Source: Marivirga arenosa (GTDB lineage: Bacteria; Bacteroidota; Bacteroidia; Cytophagales; Cyclobacteriaceae). From it: a stretch of DNA of 64,000 nucleotides. This document shows, in pieces, positions 44,213 through 54,354 of this stretch (position 1 is the stretch's first letter; each line of letters opens with the position of its first letter). The stretch is taken from positions 3,684,001-3,748,000 of the forward strand of contig NZ_CP129968.2 in the NCBI RefSeq assembly GCF_030503875.2. Reading direction: 5' to 3'. Below the pieces are notes generated by a model. It was not told where the DNA came from and made no database searches. It worked only from the letters and a program-made list of their open reading frames with translations. A program made the position numbers and the translations under genes.

Positions 44213-45413
44213 AATTTCTTCGGTTGTCGAATCGAGTTACAGAGCTTTTTACGGAAAATTATTTTCGGCTCTTTTCAGTCAATTCGGTGCGAATTATGTA
44301 AGTGAAATCGAAGATGCAATTCAAAATTCATTTTACAAATCTTTAAAAAGTTGGAAACCTAATCAAGTTCCTACCAACAAAGAAAATTGGCTTTTTATTG
44401 TTGCCCGAAATGAAGTTTTGAACCAAATAAAAAAAGACAGCCGACAGCAATCGCAATCTGATTTTAAAAGCAAGGTAGAAACAGAAAATCCAAAAGAAGA
44501 TTTAAGGCTAAAAACTATCCTATTTTTATCTAAGTCTAAAAAGGCATCTTCAAAAGTAAAAGTGATTTTTGTTTTAAAAAATATCTTTGGACTGCACATC
44601 AAAGAGATTAGCGAATGTACTTTACTATCTCAAGATGCTATTTACAAAAGCATAAACAGAGCTAAAAAAGACTTTCAACAATCTACAAAAGATGAAAATT
44701 TTGATTTGACTTTTGAGCAAATAGCCGATCAAGAAATTAAAATTGTAGAGGAAATTCTATATGCAGTTTTCAACATTGGTTTTGACTCTTTCAACGAAAA
44801 AACCAATTCAATAATCAATGAAGATTTGTGTTTAGAGGCTTTATCACTTTCAAAAATTTTGTCCGATACGTTTCAGCGAGTAAGCACAAAAAATCTTCTT
44901 GCATTATTTTGCTTCCATCTTGCAAGAATTCCGGCAAAGATTAAAAATGACAAAATCGTTTCATTCTTTGAGCAGGATAAAACCAATTGGGATTACGACT
45001 TTATAAAATTAGGTTTCCACTATATGGAAAAACCTGAAAAGCTTAATAAATACTATTTAGAGGCTGTAATTGCAAGTAAACATATAACAGCAAGTAAGAA
45101 TGACATTGAGCATTGGAACGAAATAATAAAACTATACCAATTATTGATTTCGGTTTCTAATTCGCCAATTACGAAATTGAATCTTTGTTATTGTTTAAGT
45201 AAGGCACATAGGATCGAGGAGGCAAAAGAATTATTGGAAATTGTCGAAAATGAATTACCTGACGAACACATCTATCTTTCTTTGGTAAAGGCTAACATGC
45301 TCTCAAATAAAGAAAGCTATGAATCCGAAAAAATAATTAAGCAAGTATTAAAAAACATTAAGCAAAAAATCAGACGGGAATACATATTAGAAAATATGTC
45401 AACTAGCTTCTGA
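44202..45413 (+). CDS. ECF-type RNA polymerase sigma factor with C-terminal helical extension (ECF42-like)
   Basis: 403 aa; the sigma2 (about residues 1-75) and sigma4 (about 105-155, FGLHIKEISECTLLSQDAIYKSINRAKKDF) regions are followed by a long helical, TPR-like domain (about 165-400) that is typical of the ECF42 group and absent in standard ECF sigma factors. No membrane anti-sigma gene is adjacent; in ECF42 systems the extension itself is proposed to regulate activity, and the co-transcribed YCII gene is the usual partner. The target promoters are not identified. Confidence 0.82.
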   Translation: MKNKISSVVESSYRAFYGKLFSALFSQFGANYVSEIEDAIQNSFYKSLKSWKPNQVPTNKENWLFIVARNEVLNQIKKDSRQQSQSDFKSKVETENPKEDLRLKTILFLSKSKKASSKVKVIFVLKNIFGLHIKEISECTLLSQDAIYKSINRAKKDFQQSTKDENFDLTFEQIADQEIKIVEEILYAVFNIGFDSFNEKTNSIINEDLCLEALSLSKILSDTFQRVSTKNLLALFCFHLARIPAKIKNDKIVSFFEQDKTNWDYDFIKLGFHYMEKPEKLNKYYLEAVIASKHITASKNDIEHWNEIIKLYQLLISVSNSPITKLNLCYCLSKAHRIEEAKELLEIVENELPDEHIYLSLVKANMLSNKESYESEKIIKQVLKNIKQKIRREYILENMSTSF

Positions 45414-45525
45414 ATAGAACATTAGAATTATGTAAACACTATATAATCCTCATCATAACTTAAACAAAGTCTAGTACAGAAAAGAGCGACTTTTCTACAC
45501 AAAAAGACAAAAAATAAAAAGTAGT

Positions 45526-45920
45526 TGAGCAGTATTTTGAACATTTCTCCAAAATCTGACAAGTCTGTTTTAGCAGGCACAAGTTAGGGAGGTTTTGCAT
45601 CAAGCTATATTACCTTTAGGCACTCGGATGGTATTGGGAATGTCCTCTCGCAATCAGATTCCTATTGGATATATCCAGAAGAAAATGGGAAACTAATCAA
45701 TCTGTATAAACAGAGTGAACGATTGCCTATCAAATTCTATATGGATACCGGATTATACGATGCGGGTGCATCAATGCTCAGAGTGAACCGACAATTTCGA
45801 GATATCCTTGAAATAAAAGGCTATAAAGTAGATTATCGTGATTTTAAAGGCGGCCACAATTACATAAATTGGAGGGGAACACTTTCAGACGAATTAATAT
45901 CCTTGATTGGAACTGAATAA
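45526..45920 (+). pseudogene. Remnant of an alpha/beta-hydrolase esterase
   Basis: The reading frame ending at 45920 holds a serine-esterase fragment whose motif AGTSLGGFAS is broken by an in-frame TAG at 45585-45587 (AGTS-stop-GGFAS). Downstream it continues to the His region KGGHNYINWR, which would carry the catalytic His. The 5' part is missing or frameshifted. The tail from 45723 could still be translated (65 aa) but would lack the nucleophile. It resembles enterochelin esterase-like enzymes. Confidence 0.7.
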
Positions 45921-46006
45921 AGGAAGAAAACCTATATTACATTACAAATGAAATTTTGGCTGTTCTTCGCTATCATTTGTAATTTAATCTTGAATATTGT
46001 TTTTGA

Positions 46007-46432
46007 ATGAAAAGATATTTTCCAATAAACAGGAGGCAACTTCAACCGAACAAACGAACTGGTTTATTCGGTATCATAACTCTTGTGGCTATACTTTCAG
46101 GACTTTTACTTTTTTTCACAAATGAAAAACAGAATGCAGAAATTCTATCCTCTTATTGTGGGGGCTTCGGTTTATATGGGAAATCGTTGGTGTTAATGAA
46201 AGACAGCACCTTTAGGTTCAGTTATTATGGATGTAGTCAAACAAATGGATATGTCTCGGGTCAATGGAATTCTAATGGCCAAATTTTAACTTTAATACCG
46301 GCTCAAATAGATGACGTTCTAAATTTAAAGTATCAAAAATATAAATCTAAACTAATTCCATTGAAAGATTCTTCAGAAGCTGAATTTGTATTGTGCAAAA
46401 ACTACGAGCATCCTACCAAAAAAGAATATTAA
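46007..46432 (+). CDS. Small membrane-anchored protein of unknown function
   Basis: 141 aa with one membrane helix (about residues 19-38) and an extracytoplasmic domain with GLYGKSLVLMKDSTFRF and GYVSGQWNSNGQILTLIP, a beta-rich pattern seen in small Bacteroidota proteins that carry a lipocalin-like or META-like fold. Function unknown. It ends the accessory region; the sdh terminator lies about 75 bases beyond its stop. Confidence 0.6.
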   Translation: MKRYFPINRRQLQPNKRTGLFGIITLVAILSGLLLFFTNEKQNAEILSSYCGGFGLYGKSLVLMKDSTFRFSYYGCSQTNGYVSGQWNSNGQILTLIPAQIDDVLNLKYQKYKSKLIPLKDSSEAEFVLCKNYEHPTKKEY

Positions 46433-46509
46433 CCTCCAATTGCCATAATAATCAAAGGATTATCTTTTTATGCCTTTACTAAAATTCAGATGAAACATTA
46501 GCCAATAAA

Positions 46510-46529
46510 AAAAGGGCCGAAGCCCTTTT
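46510..46529 (-). terminator. Terminator of the sdhCAB operon
   Basis: AAAAGGGC at 46510-46517 and GCCCTTTT at 46522-46529 form a hairpin with a TTCG tetraloop on the - strand, followed by a T-run. Confidence 0.85.
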
Positions 46530-46549
46530 AAATATATTTTAATGAGGTT

Positions 46550-47299
46550 TTATTCTTGAGAGCCTACTTTAGCACTAAGAAATTCTCTATTCATTCTAGC
46601 AATATTTGAAAGATCGATACCTTTAGGGCATTCAGCTGAACATGCACCTGTGTTGGTACAAGCACCAAAGCCTTCAGCATCCATTTGCGCTACCATTTTC
46701 TGTGCTCTTTCTGCTCGCTCAACCTGTCCTTGTGGTAACATTGATAATTGAGAAATTTTAGCACTTACAAATAGCATGGCTGATGCATTTTTACATGCTG
46801 CAACACAAGCTCCACATCCAATGCAAGTAGCAGCATCAAAGGCCTCATCTGCAACTGACTTAGGAATTGGAATTTCGTTAGCATCAGGAGTACCCCCAGT
46901 ATTAACACTAACATAACCTCCAGCTTGTATAACTCTATCAAATGCGCTTCTGTCCACTGCTAAATCTTTCACTACTGGGAAGGCTTTTGCTCTCCATGGC
47001 TCAATAGTAATCGTTTCACCGTCTTGGAAACTTCTCATGTGAAGCTGACAAGTAGTAACTCCTTTTAATGGACCATGTGGCTCACCATTAATGTACATGC
47101 TGCACATCCCACAGATACCCTCTCTACAGTCGTGATCAAAATGAACAGGGTCTTCATCCTTTTCAATAAGTTGCTCATTTAAAACATCAATCATTTCTAG
47201 AAATGACATATCAGATGATACACCATCTAAATCGTATGTTTTAAAAGCTCCTTTATCTTGATTATTCTTCTGTCTCCAGATTTTTAATTTAAATTTCAT
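46550..47299 (-). CDS. sdhB: Succinate dehydrogenase/fumarate reductase iron-sulfur subunit
   Basis: 249 aa electron-transfer subunit linking the flavoprotein to the membrane quinone site. The [2Fe-2S] ligands are in [15 protein letters not shown] (about 59-73) and the two further clusters use [13 protein letters not shown] (about 158-170) and [14 protein letters not shown] (about 210-223). It is the last gene of the operon, 27 bases after sdhA, and is followed by a strong terminator. Confidence 0.95.
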   Translation of the reverse strand: MKFKLKIWRQKNNQDKGAFKTYDLDGVSSDMSFLEMIDVLNEQLIEKDEDPVHFDHDCREGICGMCSMYINGEPHGPLKGVTTCQLHMRSFQDGETITIEPWRAKAFPVVKDLAVDRSAFDRVIQAGGYVSVNTGGTPDANEIPIPKSVADEAFDAATCIGCGACVAACKNASAMLFVSAKISQLSMLPQGQVERAERAQKMVAQMDAEGFGACTNTGACSAECPKGIDLSNIARMNREFLSAKVGSQE

Positions 47300-47326
47300 A
47301 ATTAAAATATTTTGATGACCTCAGGA

Positions 47327-49261
47327 TTATTTATAGCTCCTTTGCGTCAGTTTTACATTTTCAAATATCAATTGTTCTTTATGAAGGGTTTCTGGTTTTT
47401 CAGGACCAGTGTATTCCCAAGCAGCAACATATGCGAAGTCTTCGTCATTACGTTTTGCTTCTCCTTCAGGAGTTTGATGTTCTTCTCTGAAGTGACCTCC
47501 ACATGATTCTTCTCTATGCAATGCATCATCAATCATCAACTCACCTAATTCTAAGAAATCAGAAACTCTTGATGCTTTCTCTAAAGAACTATTGAATTCT
47601 TCATTTGAACCTAAAACTTTCACATTCTTCCAGAAATCTGCTCTAAGCTCTTTGATCATTTCTTTAGCTTTTTTCAAGCCTTCACCAGTTCTAGACATAC
47701 CGCAGTAGTCCCACATAATTTTACCTAATTCTTTGTGGTACTGGTCTACTGATTTTGAACCTTTGATAGATAATAGCTTATCAATATTATCTTTCACAGC
47801 TTTTTCTGCTTCTTTGAAAGCTTCGTGATCAGTGCCTACTTTCTCGTATTTTTCGCCTGCTAGATAGTTACCGATAGTGTAAGGTATTACAAAATAACCA
47901 TCTGCTAAACCTTGCATTAATGCACTAGCACCTAATCTGTTTGCTCCGTGATCAGAGAAGTTAGATTCACCAGTCGCATATAAACCATCAATATTAGTTT
48001 TCAAATTGTAATCTACCCAAAGTCCACCCATAGTGTAGTGTACTGCAGGGAATATTGTCATTGGCTCTTTATATGGATTACTTCCTGTGATTTGCTTATA
48101 CATATCAAACAGGTTACCATATTTACCAGCAATCACATCCTCACCATCACGCTTAATAGCATCTCTGAAATCTAGGTAAACGGCTTTACCTGTTTCATTT
48201 ACCCCTCTACCTTCATCACAAACATATTTAGCATTTCTTGAAGCCACATCACGAGGCACAAGGTTACCGAATGCTGGGTATTTTCTTTCCAAATAATAAT
48301 CTCTTTCGTCTTCAGAAAGATCATTTGGATGGATTTCTTTTTTTCTAATTTTTTCTGCTAACTCTTTCGTAGCCGGCACCCATACTCTACCATCATTTCT
48401 TAATGACTCTGACATTAAGGTCAGTTTTGATTGATGATCTCCACTTACTGGAATACAAGTCGGATGAATTTGAGTATAACATGGGTTAGCCATTAAAGCT
48501 CCTTTTCTGTGAGCTCTCCAAGCTGCTGTCACATTCGATCCCATCGCATTAGTAGATAAATAGAAAACGTTTCCGTATCCACCTGTAGCTAAAACAACTG
48601 CGTGAGCTGAATGAGATTCAATTTTACCTGTAACTAAATTTCTGGTTACAATACCTCTTGCTTTTCCATCTACCATTACTAAATCAAGCATTTCTGTTCT
48701 TGGGAAAAGCTCAACTTTACCGTTGGCAATTTGACGGCTTAAAGCACTGTAAGCACCTAATAATAACTGCTGCCCAGTTTGACCTCTAGCGTAGAAAGTA
48801 CGTGATACTTGAGCACCACCAAATGATCTGTTTGCTAATAAACCACCATATTCTCTTGCAAAAGGAACCCCTTGCGCCACACATTGGTCAATGATATTAA
48901 CACTTACTTCAGCTAATCTGTAAACATTAGCCTCTCTTGAACGGTAATCACCCCCTTTGATAGTATCATAGAATAGACGGAAAACACTATCACCGTCATT
49001 TTGATAGTTTTTAGCGGCATTTATACCCCCTTGAGCGGCAATAGAGTGGGCTCTTCTGGGGCTATCCTGAAAACAGAAAGACTTTACATTATAACCTAAT
49101 TCTGCTAAAGAAGCTGCTGCAGAAGCACCAGCCAAACCAGTACCTACAACGATTACATCGTATTTACGCTTGTTCGCTGGGTTAACCAGCTTCACATTAA
49201 ATTTATGATTCGTCCATTTCTCTGCTAATGGACCTTCAGGTATTTTTGACTCTAAATTCAT
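47327..49261 (-). CDS. sdhA: Succinate dehydrogenase/fumarate reductase flavoprotein subunit
   Basis: 644 aa FAD-binding catalytic subunit. The dinucleotide motif is [15 protein letters not shown] (about 34-48) and [13 protein letters not shown] carries the histidyl-FAD region. The active site has HPTCIPVSG and the C-terminal portion [11 protein letters not shown] with [20 protein letters not shown], typical of SdhA/FrdA. It lies 16 bases after sdhC. Confidence 0.95.
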   Translation of the reverse strand: MNLESKIPEGPLAEKWTNHKFNVKLVNPANKRKYDVIVVGTGLAGASAAASLAELGYNVKSFCFQDSPRRAHSIAAQGGINAAKNYQNDGDSVFRLFYDTIKGGDYRSREANVYRLAEVSVNIIDQCVAQGVPFAREYGGLLANRSFGGAQVSRTFYARGQTGQQLLLGAYSALSRQIANGKVELFPRTEMLDLVMVDGKARGIVTRNLVTGKIESHSAHAVVLATGGYGNVFYLSTNAMGSNVTAAWRAHRKGALMANPCYTQIHPTCIPVSGDHQSKLTLMSESLRNDGRVWVPATKELAEKIRKKEIHPNDLSEDERDYYLERKYPAFGNLVPRDVASRNAKYVCDEGRGVNETGKAVYLDFRDAIKRDGEDVIAGKYGNLFDMYKQITGSNPYKEPMTIFPAVHYTMGGLWVDYNLKTNIDGLYATGESNFSDHGANRLGASALMQGLADGYFVIPYTIGNYLAGEKYEKVGTDHEAFKEAEKAVKDNIDKLLSIKGSKSVDQYHKELGKIMWDYCGMSRTGEGLKKAKEMIKELRADFWKNVKVLGSNEEFNSSLEKASRVSDFLELGELMIDDALHREESCGGHFREEHQTPEGEAKRNDEDFAYVAAWEYTGPEKPETLHKEQLIFENVKLTQRSYK

Positions 49262-49277
49262 AGTACAGTAATTATCC

Positions 49278-49949
49278 TTAACTATTCAAAAACATGATTA
49301 TTGGAATTATTGCAAAAGCAGCCGGTATTAAGACTGCATATACAACACCTAATTTCTTAATAAATGGAGTGTATTTGCTATGATTTAATCCTAGTGTTTG
49401 GAAAGCACTTGAGAAACCATGAGATAAATGGAATGCAAGTCCTATCATACACACAACATAAATCGCAACATACCACCATTCACTGAATGCAGCACTAACA
49501 ACTTTATATAGGTCTTTGTTTCCAGCTTCATCCATTGGGATAGATCCCCAGTGCATTTCATACCAAAAGTTTCTTAAATGAATCACTAAGAAAACAAAAA
49601 TGATGAAACCGAGAATCCCCATGTTTCTAGATGAAAAAGAACTGTTTGCAGACCCTTTTACTTCTGCATATCCAACTGGTCTAGCCGCTTTGTTTTTCAT
49701 AGCCAATGCGATAGACATTGCAATATGGATTAATATGAATGCATATAATCCATAGGATGTTGTTTTAATTATGGGATTAGAAGTCATGAACTTTGCATAA
49801 GCATTGAATGCCAATCCACCATCATCAGCTAACAATTGAAAATTTCCTGCTAAATGGACAACTAAAAAAATGATTAAAAACAAACCGGTAAGCGACATTA
49901 CAAGTTTCCTACCAATTGTACTCGTTAACGTTTCAGAAAGCCAACTCAT
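49278..49949 (-). CDS. sdhC: Succinate dehydrogenase cytochrome b subunit (single membrane subunit)
   Basis: 223 aa membrane protein with five predicted helices, of the cytochrome b558 type that replaces the separate SdhC/SdhD subunits. Likely heme b His ligands are in the helices [11 protein letters not shown] (about residues 25-35), [24 protein letters not shown] and [11 protein letters not shown]. It is the first gene of sdhCAB and is preceded by a good Bacteroidota promoter. Confidence 0.92.
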   Translation of the reverse strand: MSWLSETLTSTIGRKLVMSLTGLFLIIFLVVHLAGNFQLLADDGGLAFNAYAKFMTSNPIIKTTSYGLYAFILIHIAMSIALAMKNKAARPVGYAEVKGSANSSFSSRNMGILGFIIFVFLVIHLRNFWYEMHWGSIPMDEAGNKDLYKVVSAAFSEWWYVAIYVVCMIGLAFHLSHGFSSAFQTLGLNHSKYTPFIKKLGVVYAVLIPAAFAIIPIIMFLNS

Positions 49950-49989
49950 ATATTGTATTAGTTATGGGTTTATAATAAAATATTTGTTT

Positions 49990-50020
49990 CAAAGTTACAT
50001 TTGGAACAATTAGAAAACAA
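49990..50020 (-). promoter_or_regulatory. Promoter of the sdhCAB operon
   Basis: On the - strand TAACTTTG (49997-49990) matches the Bacteroidota -7 consensus TAnnTTTG, and TTG at 50020-50018 lies 20 bases upstream. The predicted start site is about 35 bases before the sdhC start codon. Confidence 0.75.
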
Positions 50021-50160
50021 TTGTGTTTTCTATTTTAAACAATTCTAAATAATGGCATGATTTTAGAAAGTAATATTATTTAGGAATTCAAAAAGAATTG
50101 ATGTTTTAAGAACATATTTTTATAAATTAACGTTTTTTAATTTCGCTAAGTAAGCATATT

Positions 50161-52950
50161 GTGAAAAAAATACTCATATTTTCTATTTTAACCCTAAGCT
50201 TTTTAGGTGAGGCTCTAGCCACCCATATCAGGGCTGGAGAAATTACTGCCAAAAGAATTGGTTGTAATAGTAGAACTTATGAATTTACACTTACCGCCTA
50301 TCGTGATACAGGATCAGACATTTTATTTGGAAATGGAGAATTTAAATATGGAAATGGAGAATCCATAATCTTAAATCCTGACGGCTACAGTCGAAAAGAG
50401 ATTATTGATGATGAAGTTGAATTAGTTGAATTTAAATTTGAATATACTTACAGGTCGGATGGAAATTATATAGTTTCTTATGTCGAAGATTATAGAAATC
50501 GTGGCATTGTAAATATGAGTCAGTCAGGACAAACTGCTTTTTATGTAGAAACCTTGATCAGAATTGATACATTTTTCGGATGCAATGATACACCCGTTTT
50601 CTTAATCCCTCCTGTAGATAAGGCAGCAGTTGGCGCTTTGTTCTACCATAATCCTGGAGCTTTTGATGTAAATGGGGATAGTATAGCATTTAAAATGGTG
50701 ATTCCACAAAGTAGAGAAGATGTAAACGTGGGTAATTATCGATCACCAGAAGTGGCAGCTGGCGGGCAAAATAGTCAACAAACTGGGCCCGCAACCTTAA
50801 CCTTAGATGAAATCTTGGGTGATCTCATATGGGATGCTCCAGGTTTGAAAGGAGAATACAATATAGCTTTTATAGCAGAGGAATGGAGGAGTATAGAAGG
50901 TGAATGGATTCTTTTAGGAAGTGTTACTCGAGACATGCAAATCATTGTAGATGAAACCGATAATGATCCGCCAGAATTAGAAATTCCAATGGACACTTGT
51001 ATAGAAGCAGGAACACTTTTAGAAGCGGATATTATTGCTACTGATCCAAATCCCGAATCTTTAGTAAGAATTGAAGGCTTTGGTGGTCCTTTTGTTTTAA
51101 ATCCTCCTGCAACCCTTACTCCTAATACAAATGCATTTTTCGAATCCCCTACCACATCAAAATTCTCATGGCAAACTGACTGCTCTCACATCCGGGAGAA
51201 CCCATATTTAGTTAGGTTTAAAGCTACAGACAATGGGCCAGGTATTCGTTTAACAAGTTTTGAGACTTGGAGTGTTACCGTAGTGCCACCAGCACCTAAA
51301 AATGTAATAGCTGAAAGTAAACCTCAACGTTCAATTGAAGTATCATGGGATGAGTATAATTGTGGCGATGCAGAAGTAATTCAAGTTTACAGAAGAGTTG
51401 ATAGTTTTGATTTTACTCCTGAAAATTGTGAGATTGGAATTCCTGAAAATGGAGGTTATGAATTAATTGGAGCTGTTCCGGTAGATCAAACTTCTTTCCT
51501 TGATGATAATGCTGGTCAAGGTTTAGATTTTGGCGCAACTTATTGCTACAGATTAGTTGCTGTTTTCCAATTACCAAAAGGAGGCGTAAGTTATGCTTCA
51601 GAAGAAGTTTGTCAAAAAATTGAGGCAACTGGTCCAGTAGTTACCAATGTTAGCGTAGATCAAACCAGTGATGTAAATGGAGAGATAACCCTAAGCTGGC
51701 TTCCACCTTTAGACATAGACACGGATGTTTACCCAGCTCCGTACAAATACCAAATATTAAGAAGCAATGGCGGAGGATTCGAAGCTGTGGGAGTAATTGA
51801 GGATGACACAACATTTATCGATACAGGATTAAATACTTTATCGATACAGTATGAATATCAAGTTGAGCTTTATTTAGTAAATGATGAGATAAATGAAGAT
51901 AATTTGATAGAGGTTTCTGCTAACGCTTCTTCTGTAAGGCTATCATCAGTAGGTTTATTTGAATCAATTGAGCTAAACTGGGAGGCAAATGTTCCGTGGT
52001 CAAATACTAATCAAGATCACCCTTATCATTATATATACAGAAATAAAGCAGGATCGAACGCCAGCAGCTTAGTGCTTATCGATTCAGTTGATGTTACTTT
52101 AAATGGATTCCATTATTTAGATAGCGGTCAGTTTAATGGGGAAACTCTTATCAACTCTGAAGAGTATTGCTATTATGTTACCACAGCGGGCGGGTATGGA
52201 AATGATGAAATCTTTGAACCTTTATTGAATGATTCTCAAATAATCTGTGCAAGGCCAGATGATCAAATAGATCCATGTCCCCCATTTGAAGTTGCTTTCG
52301 AATTAGATTCTCCTGAAAAATGTCTTGATTTCTTGGCCGATAAAGATTGTGAATTCAATCAATTCCAAAATGAACTTTATTGGAATGCTAATCTAGCCGA
52401 TAGTTGTGACAGTGATATTAGCTATTATGAGATTTTCTTCCAGGAAGAACTCGATACTGAATTTGAATTAATAGGAACTACCAGAGACACTTTCTACATC
52501 CATGATAACTTACCTGAATTTGCAGGATGTTACATGATCAGAGCGGTTGATCAGTCAGAAAATAGAAGTAGTTTTTCAGAAGTTTTCTGTAAAGAAAATT
52601 GTCCTAATATTGCGTTCCCTAATATTTTCACACCAAATAATGATGGAAAGAATGATACCTTCACTCCTTTCTTCCAGAAAGAATTTGAAGCTGAGTCTAT
52701 TCCATTAAATAAATGCCCTAGATTTTTAGAGCAAATTGTATTTAATGTATATAATAGATATGGAAAACTAGTATATAGCTATAAAAGCGGAGGCGAAAAC
52801 GGACTATATATAAACTGGGACGGTACTAATTTTGGAGGAGAAGAGTTGCCTTCAGCTACCTATTTCTATGAGGCTATTGTAACCTTTGATATGTTAAGAC
52901 CAGAGAATAGAGAAAAAAGGTATAAAGGATTTGTTCAAATTATCAGATAG
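50161..52950 (+). CDS. Large exported protein with a gliding-motility/T9SS C-terminal domain (CHU_C-like)
   Basis: 929 aa from a GTG start. A signal peptide (1-20, ending ALAT) is followed by beta-sandwich and fibronectin type III-like repeats, and the C-terminal 120 residues contain IAFPNIFTPNNDGKNDTFTP and KLVYSYKSGGENGLYINWDG, ending YKGFVQIIR. This is the typical C-terminal signature (TIGR04131-like) of proteins exported by the type IX secretion system and anchored or released at the cell surface. Substrates or partners are unknown. The presence of the domain supports a gliding/T9SS-bearing lifestyle. Confidence 0.88.
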   Translation: MKKILIFSILTLSFLGEALATHIRAGEITAKRIGCNSRTYEFTLTAYRDTGSDILFGNGEFKYGNGESIILNPDGYSRKEIIDDEVELVEFKFEYTYRSDGNYIVSYVEDYRNRGIVNMSQSGQTAFYVETLIRIDTFFGCNDTPVFLIPPVDKAAVGALFYHNPGAFDVNGDSIAFKMVIPQSREDVNVGNYRSPEVAAGGQNSQQTGPATLTLDEILGDLIWDAPGLKGEYNIAFIAEEWRSIEGEWILLGSVTRDMQIIVDETDNDPPELEIPMDTCIEAGTLLEADIIATDPNPESLVRIEGFGGPFVLNPPATLTPNTNAFFESPTTSKFSWQTDCSHIRENPYLVRFKATDNGPGIRLTSFETWSVTVVPPAPKNVIAESKPQRSIEVSWDEYNCGDAEVIQVYRRVDSFDFTPENCEIGIPENGGYELIGAVPVDQTSFLDDNAGQGLDFGATYCYRLVAVFQLPKGGVSYASEEVCQKIEATGPVVTNVSVDQTSDVNGEITLSWLPPLDIDTDVYPAPYKYQILRSNGGGFEAVGVIEDDTTFIDTGLNTLSIQYEYQVELYLVNDEINEDNLIEVSANASSVRLSSVGLFESIELNWEANVPWSNTNQDHPYHYIYRNKAGSNASSLVLIDSVDVTLNGFHYLDSGQFNGETLINSEEYCYYVTTAGGYGNDEIFEPLLNDSQIICARPDDQIDPCPPFEVAFELDSPEKCLDFLADKDCEFNQFQNELYWNANLADSCDSDISYYEIFFQEELDTEFELIGTTRDTFYIHDNLPEFAGCYMIRAVDQSENRSSFSEVFCKENCPNIAFPNIFTPNNDGKNDTFTPFFQKEFEAESIPLNKCPRFLEQIVFNVYNRYGKLVYSYKSGGENGLYINWDGTNFGGEELPSATYFYEAIVTFDMLRPENREKRYKGFVQIIR

Positions 52951-52951
52951 C

Positions 52952-53356
52952 TTGAAAAATTCTAATCCTATCATATATTTCGATGGTATTTGTAATTTAT
53001 GTAATGGCGCAGTAAATTACATCATTGACAGAGATTCTAAAGCCATATTTAAATTTGCTCCTCTGCAATCTAAACACGCTGAAAAAAACCTTCCTGTTGA
53101 ATTAATAAAAAATACCGACAGCATTATTTTACAAGTAGATGGTAATTTTTATCAAAAAAGTACTGCAGCTCTAAAAATTGCCTCTCAATTGGGTGGGTTT
53201 TGGAAATTATTCTATGTTTTTATTATTCTACCTCCCTTTCTAAGAGATTTTATTTATGACATAATTGCAAAAAACCGTTATAAATGGTTTGGGAAAAGAG
53301 ATGTATGCAGGCTACCAACTCCTGAGCTTAAAAATAGATTTTTAGAAATGGATTAA
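52952..53356 (+). CDS. Thiol-disulfide oxidoreductase DCC-family protein
   Basis: About 134 aa. The DCC signature lies in IIYFDGICNLCNGAVNYIIDRD, with a CxxC motif near the start, and KFAPLQSKHAE follows. A TTG at 52952, directly after the upstream stop, is the most likely start; another in-frame TTG at 52931 would overlap the previous gene. Proteins of this family are small oxidoreductases of unknown substrate. It overlaps or abuts the previous gene, so it may be co-transcribed with it. Confidence 0.8.
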   Translation: MKNSNPIIYFDGICNLCNGAVNYIIDRDSKAIFKFAPLQSKHAEKNLPVELIKNTDSIILQVDGNFYQKSTAALKIASQLGGFWKLFYVFIILPPFLRDFIYDIIAKNRYKWFGKRDVCRLPTPELKNRFLEMD

Positions 53357-53417
53357 CCCATAGTTTTATATAGATTTTATAACTTGCCATCATATTCAAG
53401 AAACAAAAAAAATCGAT

Positions 53418-54296
53418 ATGAAAGCTTATGTATTTCCGGGCCAAGGCGCTCAATATCCTGGAATGGGAAAAGAACTTTATGATAATAATGCAGAAGCAAA
53501 AAAATTATTTGATCAAGCAAATGAAATATTAGGCTTTGAGATCACAAAAATAATGTTTGAAGGCACAGCCGAAGAGTTAAAAGAAACTAAGGTAACTCAA
53601 CCCGCTGTTTTTTTACATTCTGTAATCAATGCCATAATTCATCCAGATTTTAAACCTGATATGGTAGCAGGTCATTCTTTAGGAGAATTTTCTGCCCTTG
53701 TTGCTAATGGCACCTTATCATTTGAAGATGGATTAAAGCTTGTTTACAAAAGAGCTTTAGCGATGCAAAAAGCATGTGAGATAAATCCTTCAACAATGGC
53801 TGCTGTTTTAGGCTTAGAAGATGAAGTGGTTGAAAAAGTTTGTAGTGAAATAACAGAAGAAGTAGTAGTTCCTGCAAACTATAATTGCCCTGGACAACTC
53901 GTTATTTCAGGTTCTAACAAAGGAATTGAAATTGCTTGTGAAAAAATGAAAGCGGCTGGCGCTAAAAGAGCTATGCCATTACCTGTAGGAGGCGCATTCC
54001 ATTCTCCATTAATGGAGCCTGCTAGAGAAGAATTAGCTAAAGCAATTGAAGAAACGCAATTTAACAAACCAAAATGTCCTGTTTATCAAAATGTAAATGC
54101 TCAGGGATCAATTGAAGTTGAAGATATTAAAAATAATTTAATTTCACAGTTGACAGCTCCAGTAAGATGGACGCAATCAGTTCAGCAAATGATTCAAGAT
54201 GGTGCTACCAGCTTTACAGAAAGTGGTCCGGGCAAAGTGCTTCAAGGATTAGTAAAAAAGATAAACCGGGAATCTGAAGTATCACAATTATCGTAA
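53418..54296 (+). CDS. fabD: Malonyl-CoA-acyl carrier protein transacylase
   Basis: 292 aa fatty acid synthesis enzyme that loads malonate onto ACP. The N-terminal PGQGAQYPGMGKELYD and nucleophile motif GHSLGEFSAL (S87) are diagnostic, with the catalytic His in GGAFHSPLM and a final SGPGKVLQGLVKK. The length is normal. It is separated by about 60 bases from the preceding gene and has no fab neighbours here. Confidence 0.96.
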   Translation: MKAYVFPGQGAQYPGMGKELYDNNAEAKKLFDQANEILGFEITKIMFEGTAEELKETKVTQPAVFLHSVINAIIHPDFKPDMVAGHSLGEFSALVANGTLSFEDGLKLVYKRALAMQKACEINPSTMAAVLGLEDEVVEKVCSEITEEVVVPANYNCPGQLVISGSNKGIEIACEKMKAAGAKRAMPLPVGGAFHSPLMEPAREELAKAIEETQFNKPKCPVYQNVNAQGSIEVEDIKNNLISQLTAPVRWTQSVQQMIQDGATSFTESGPGKVLQGLVKKINRESEVSQLS

Positions 54297-54354
54297 ATTG
54301 TGAACAATCAGGATTGCAATTCATTCTAATTTATTGAATTGCAGAAATAATTTT

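Noticed and set aside
45723..45920. Independent 65-aa gene
   Set aside because: It is the 3' part of a broken esterase frame that continues upstream to 45588 and beyond.
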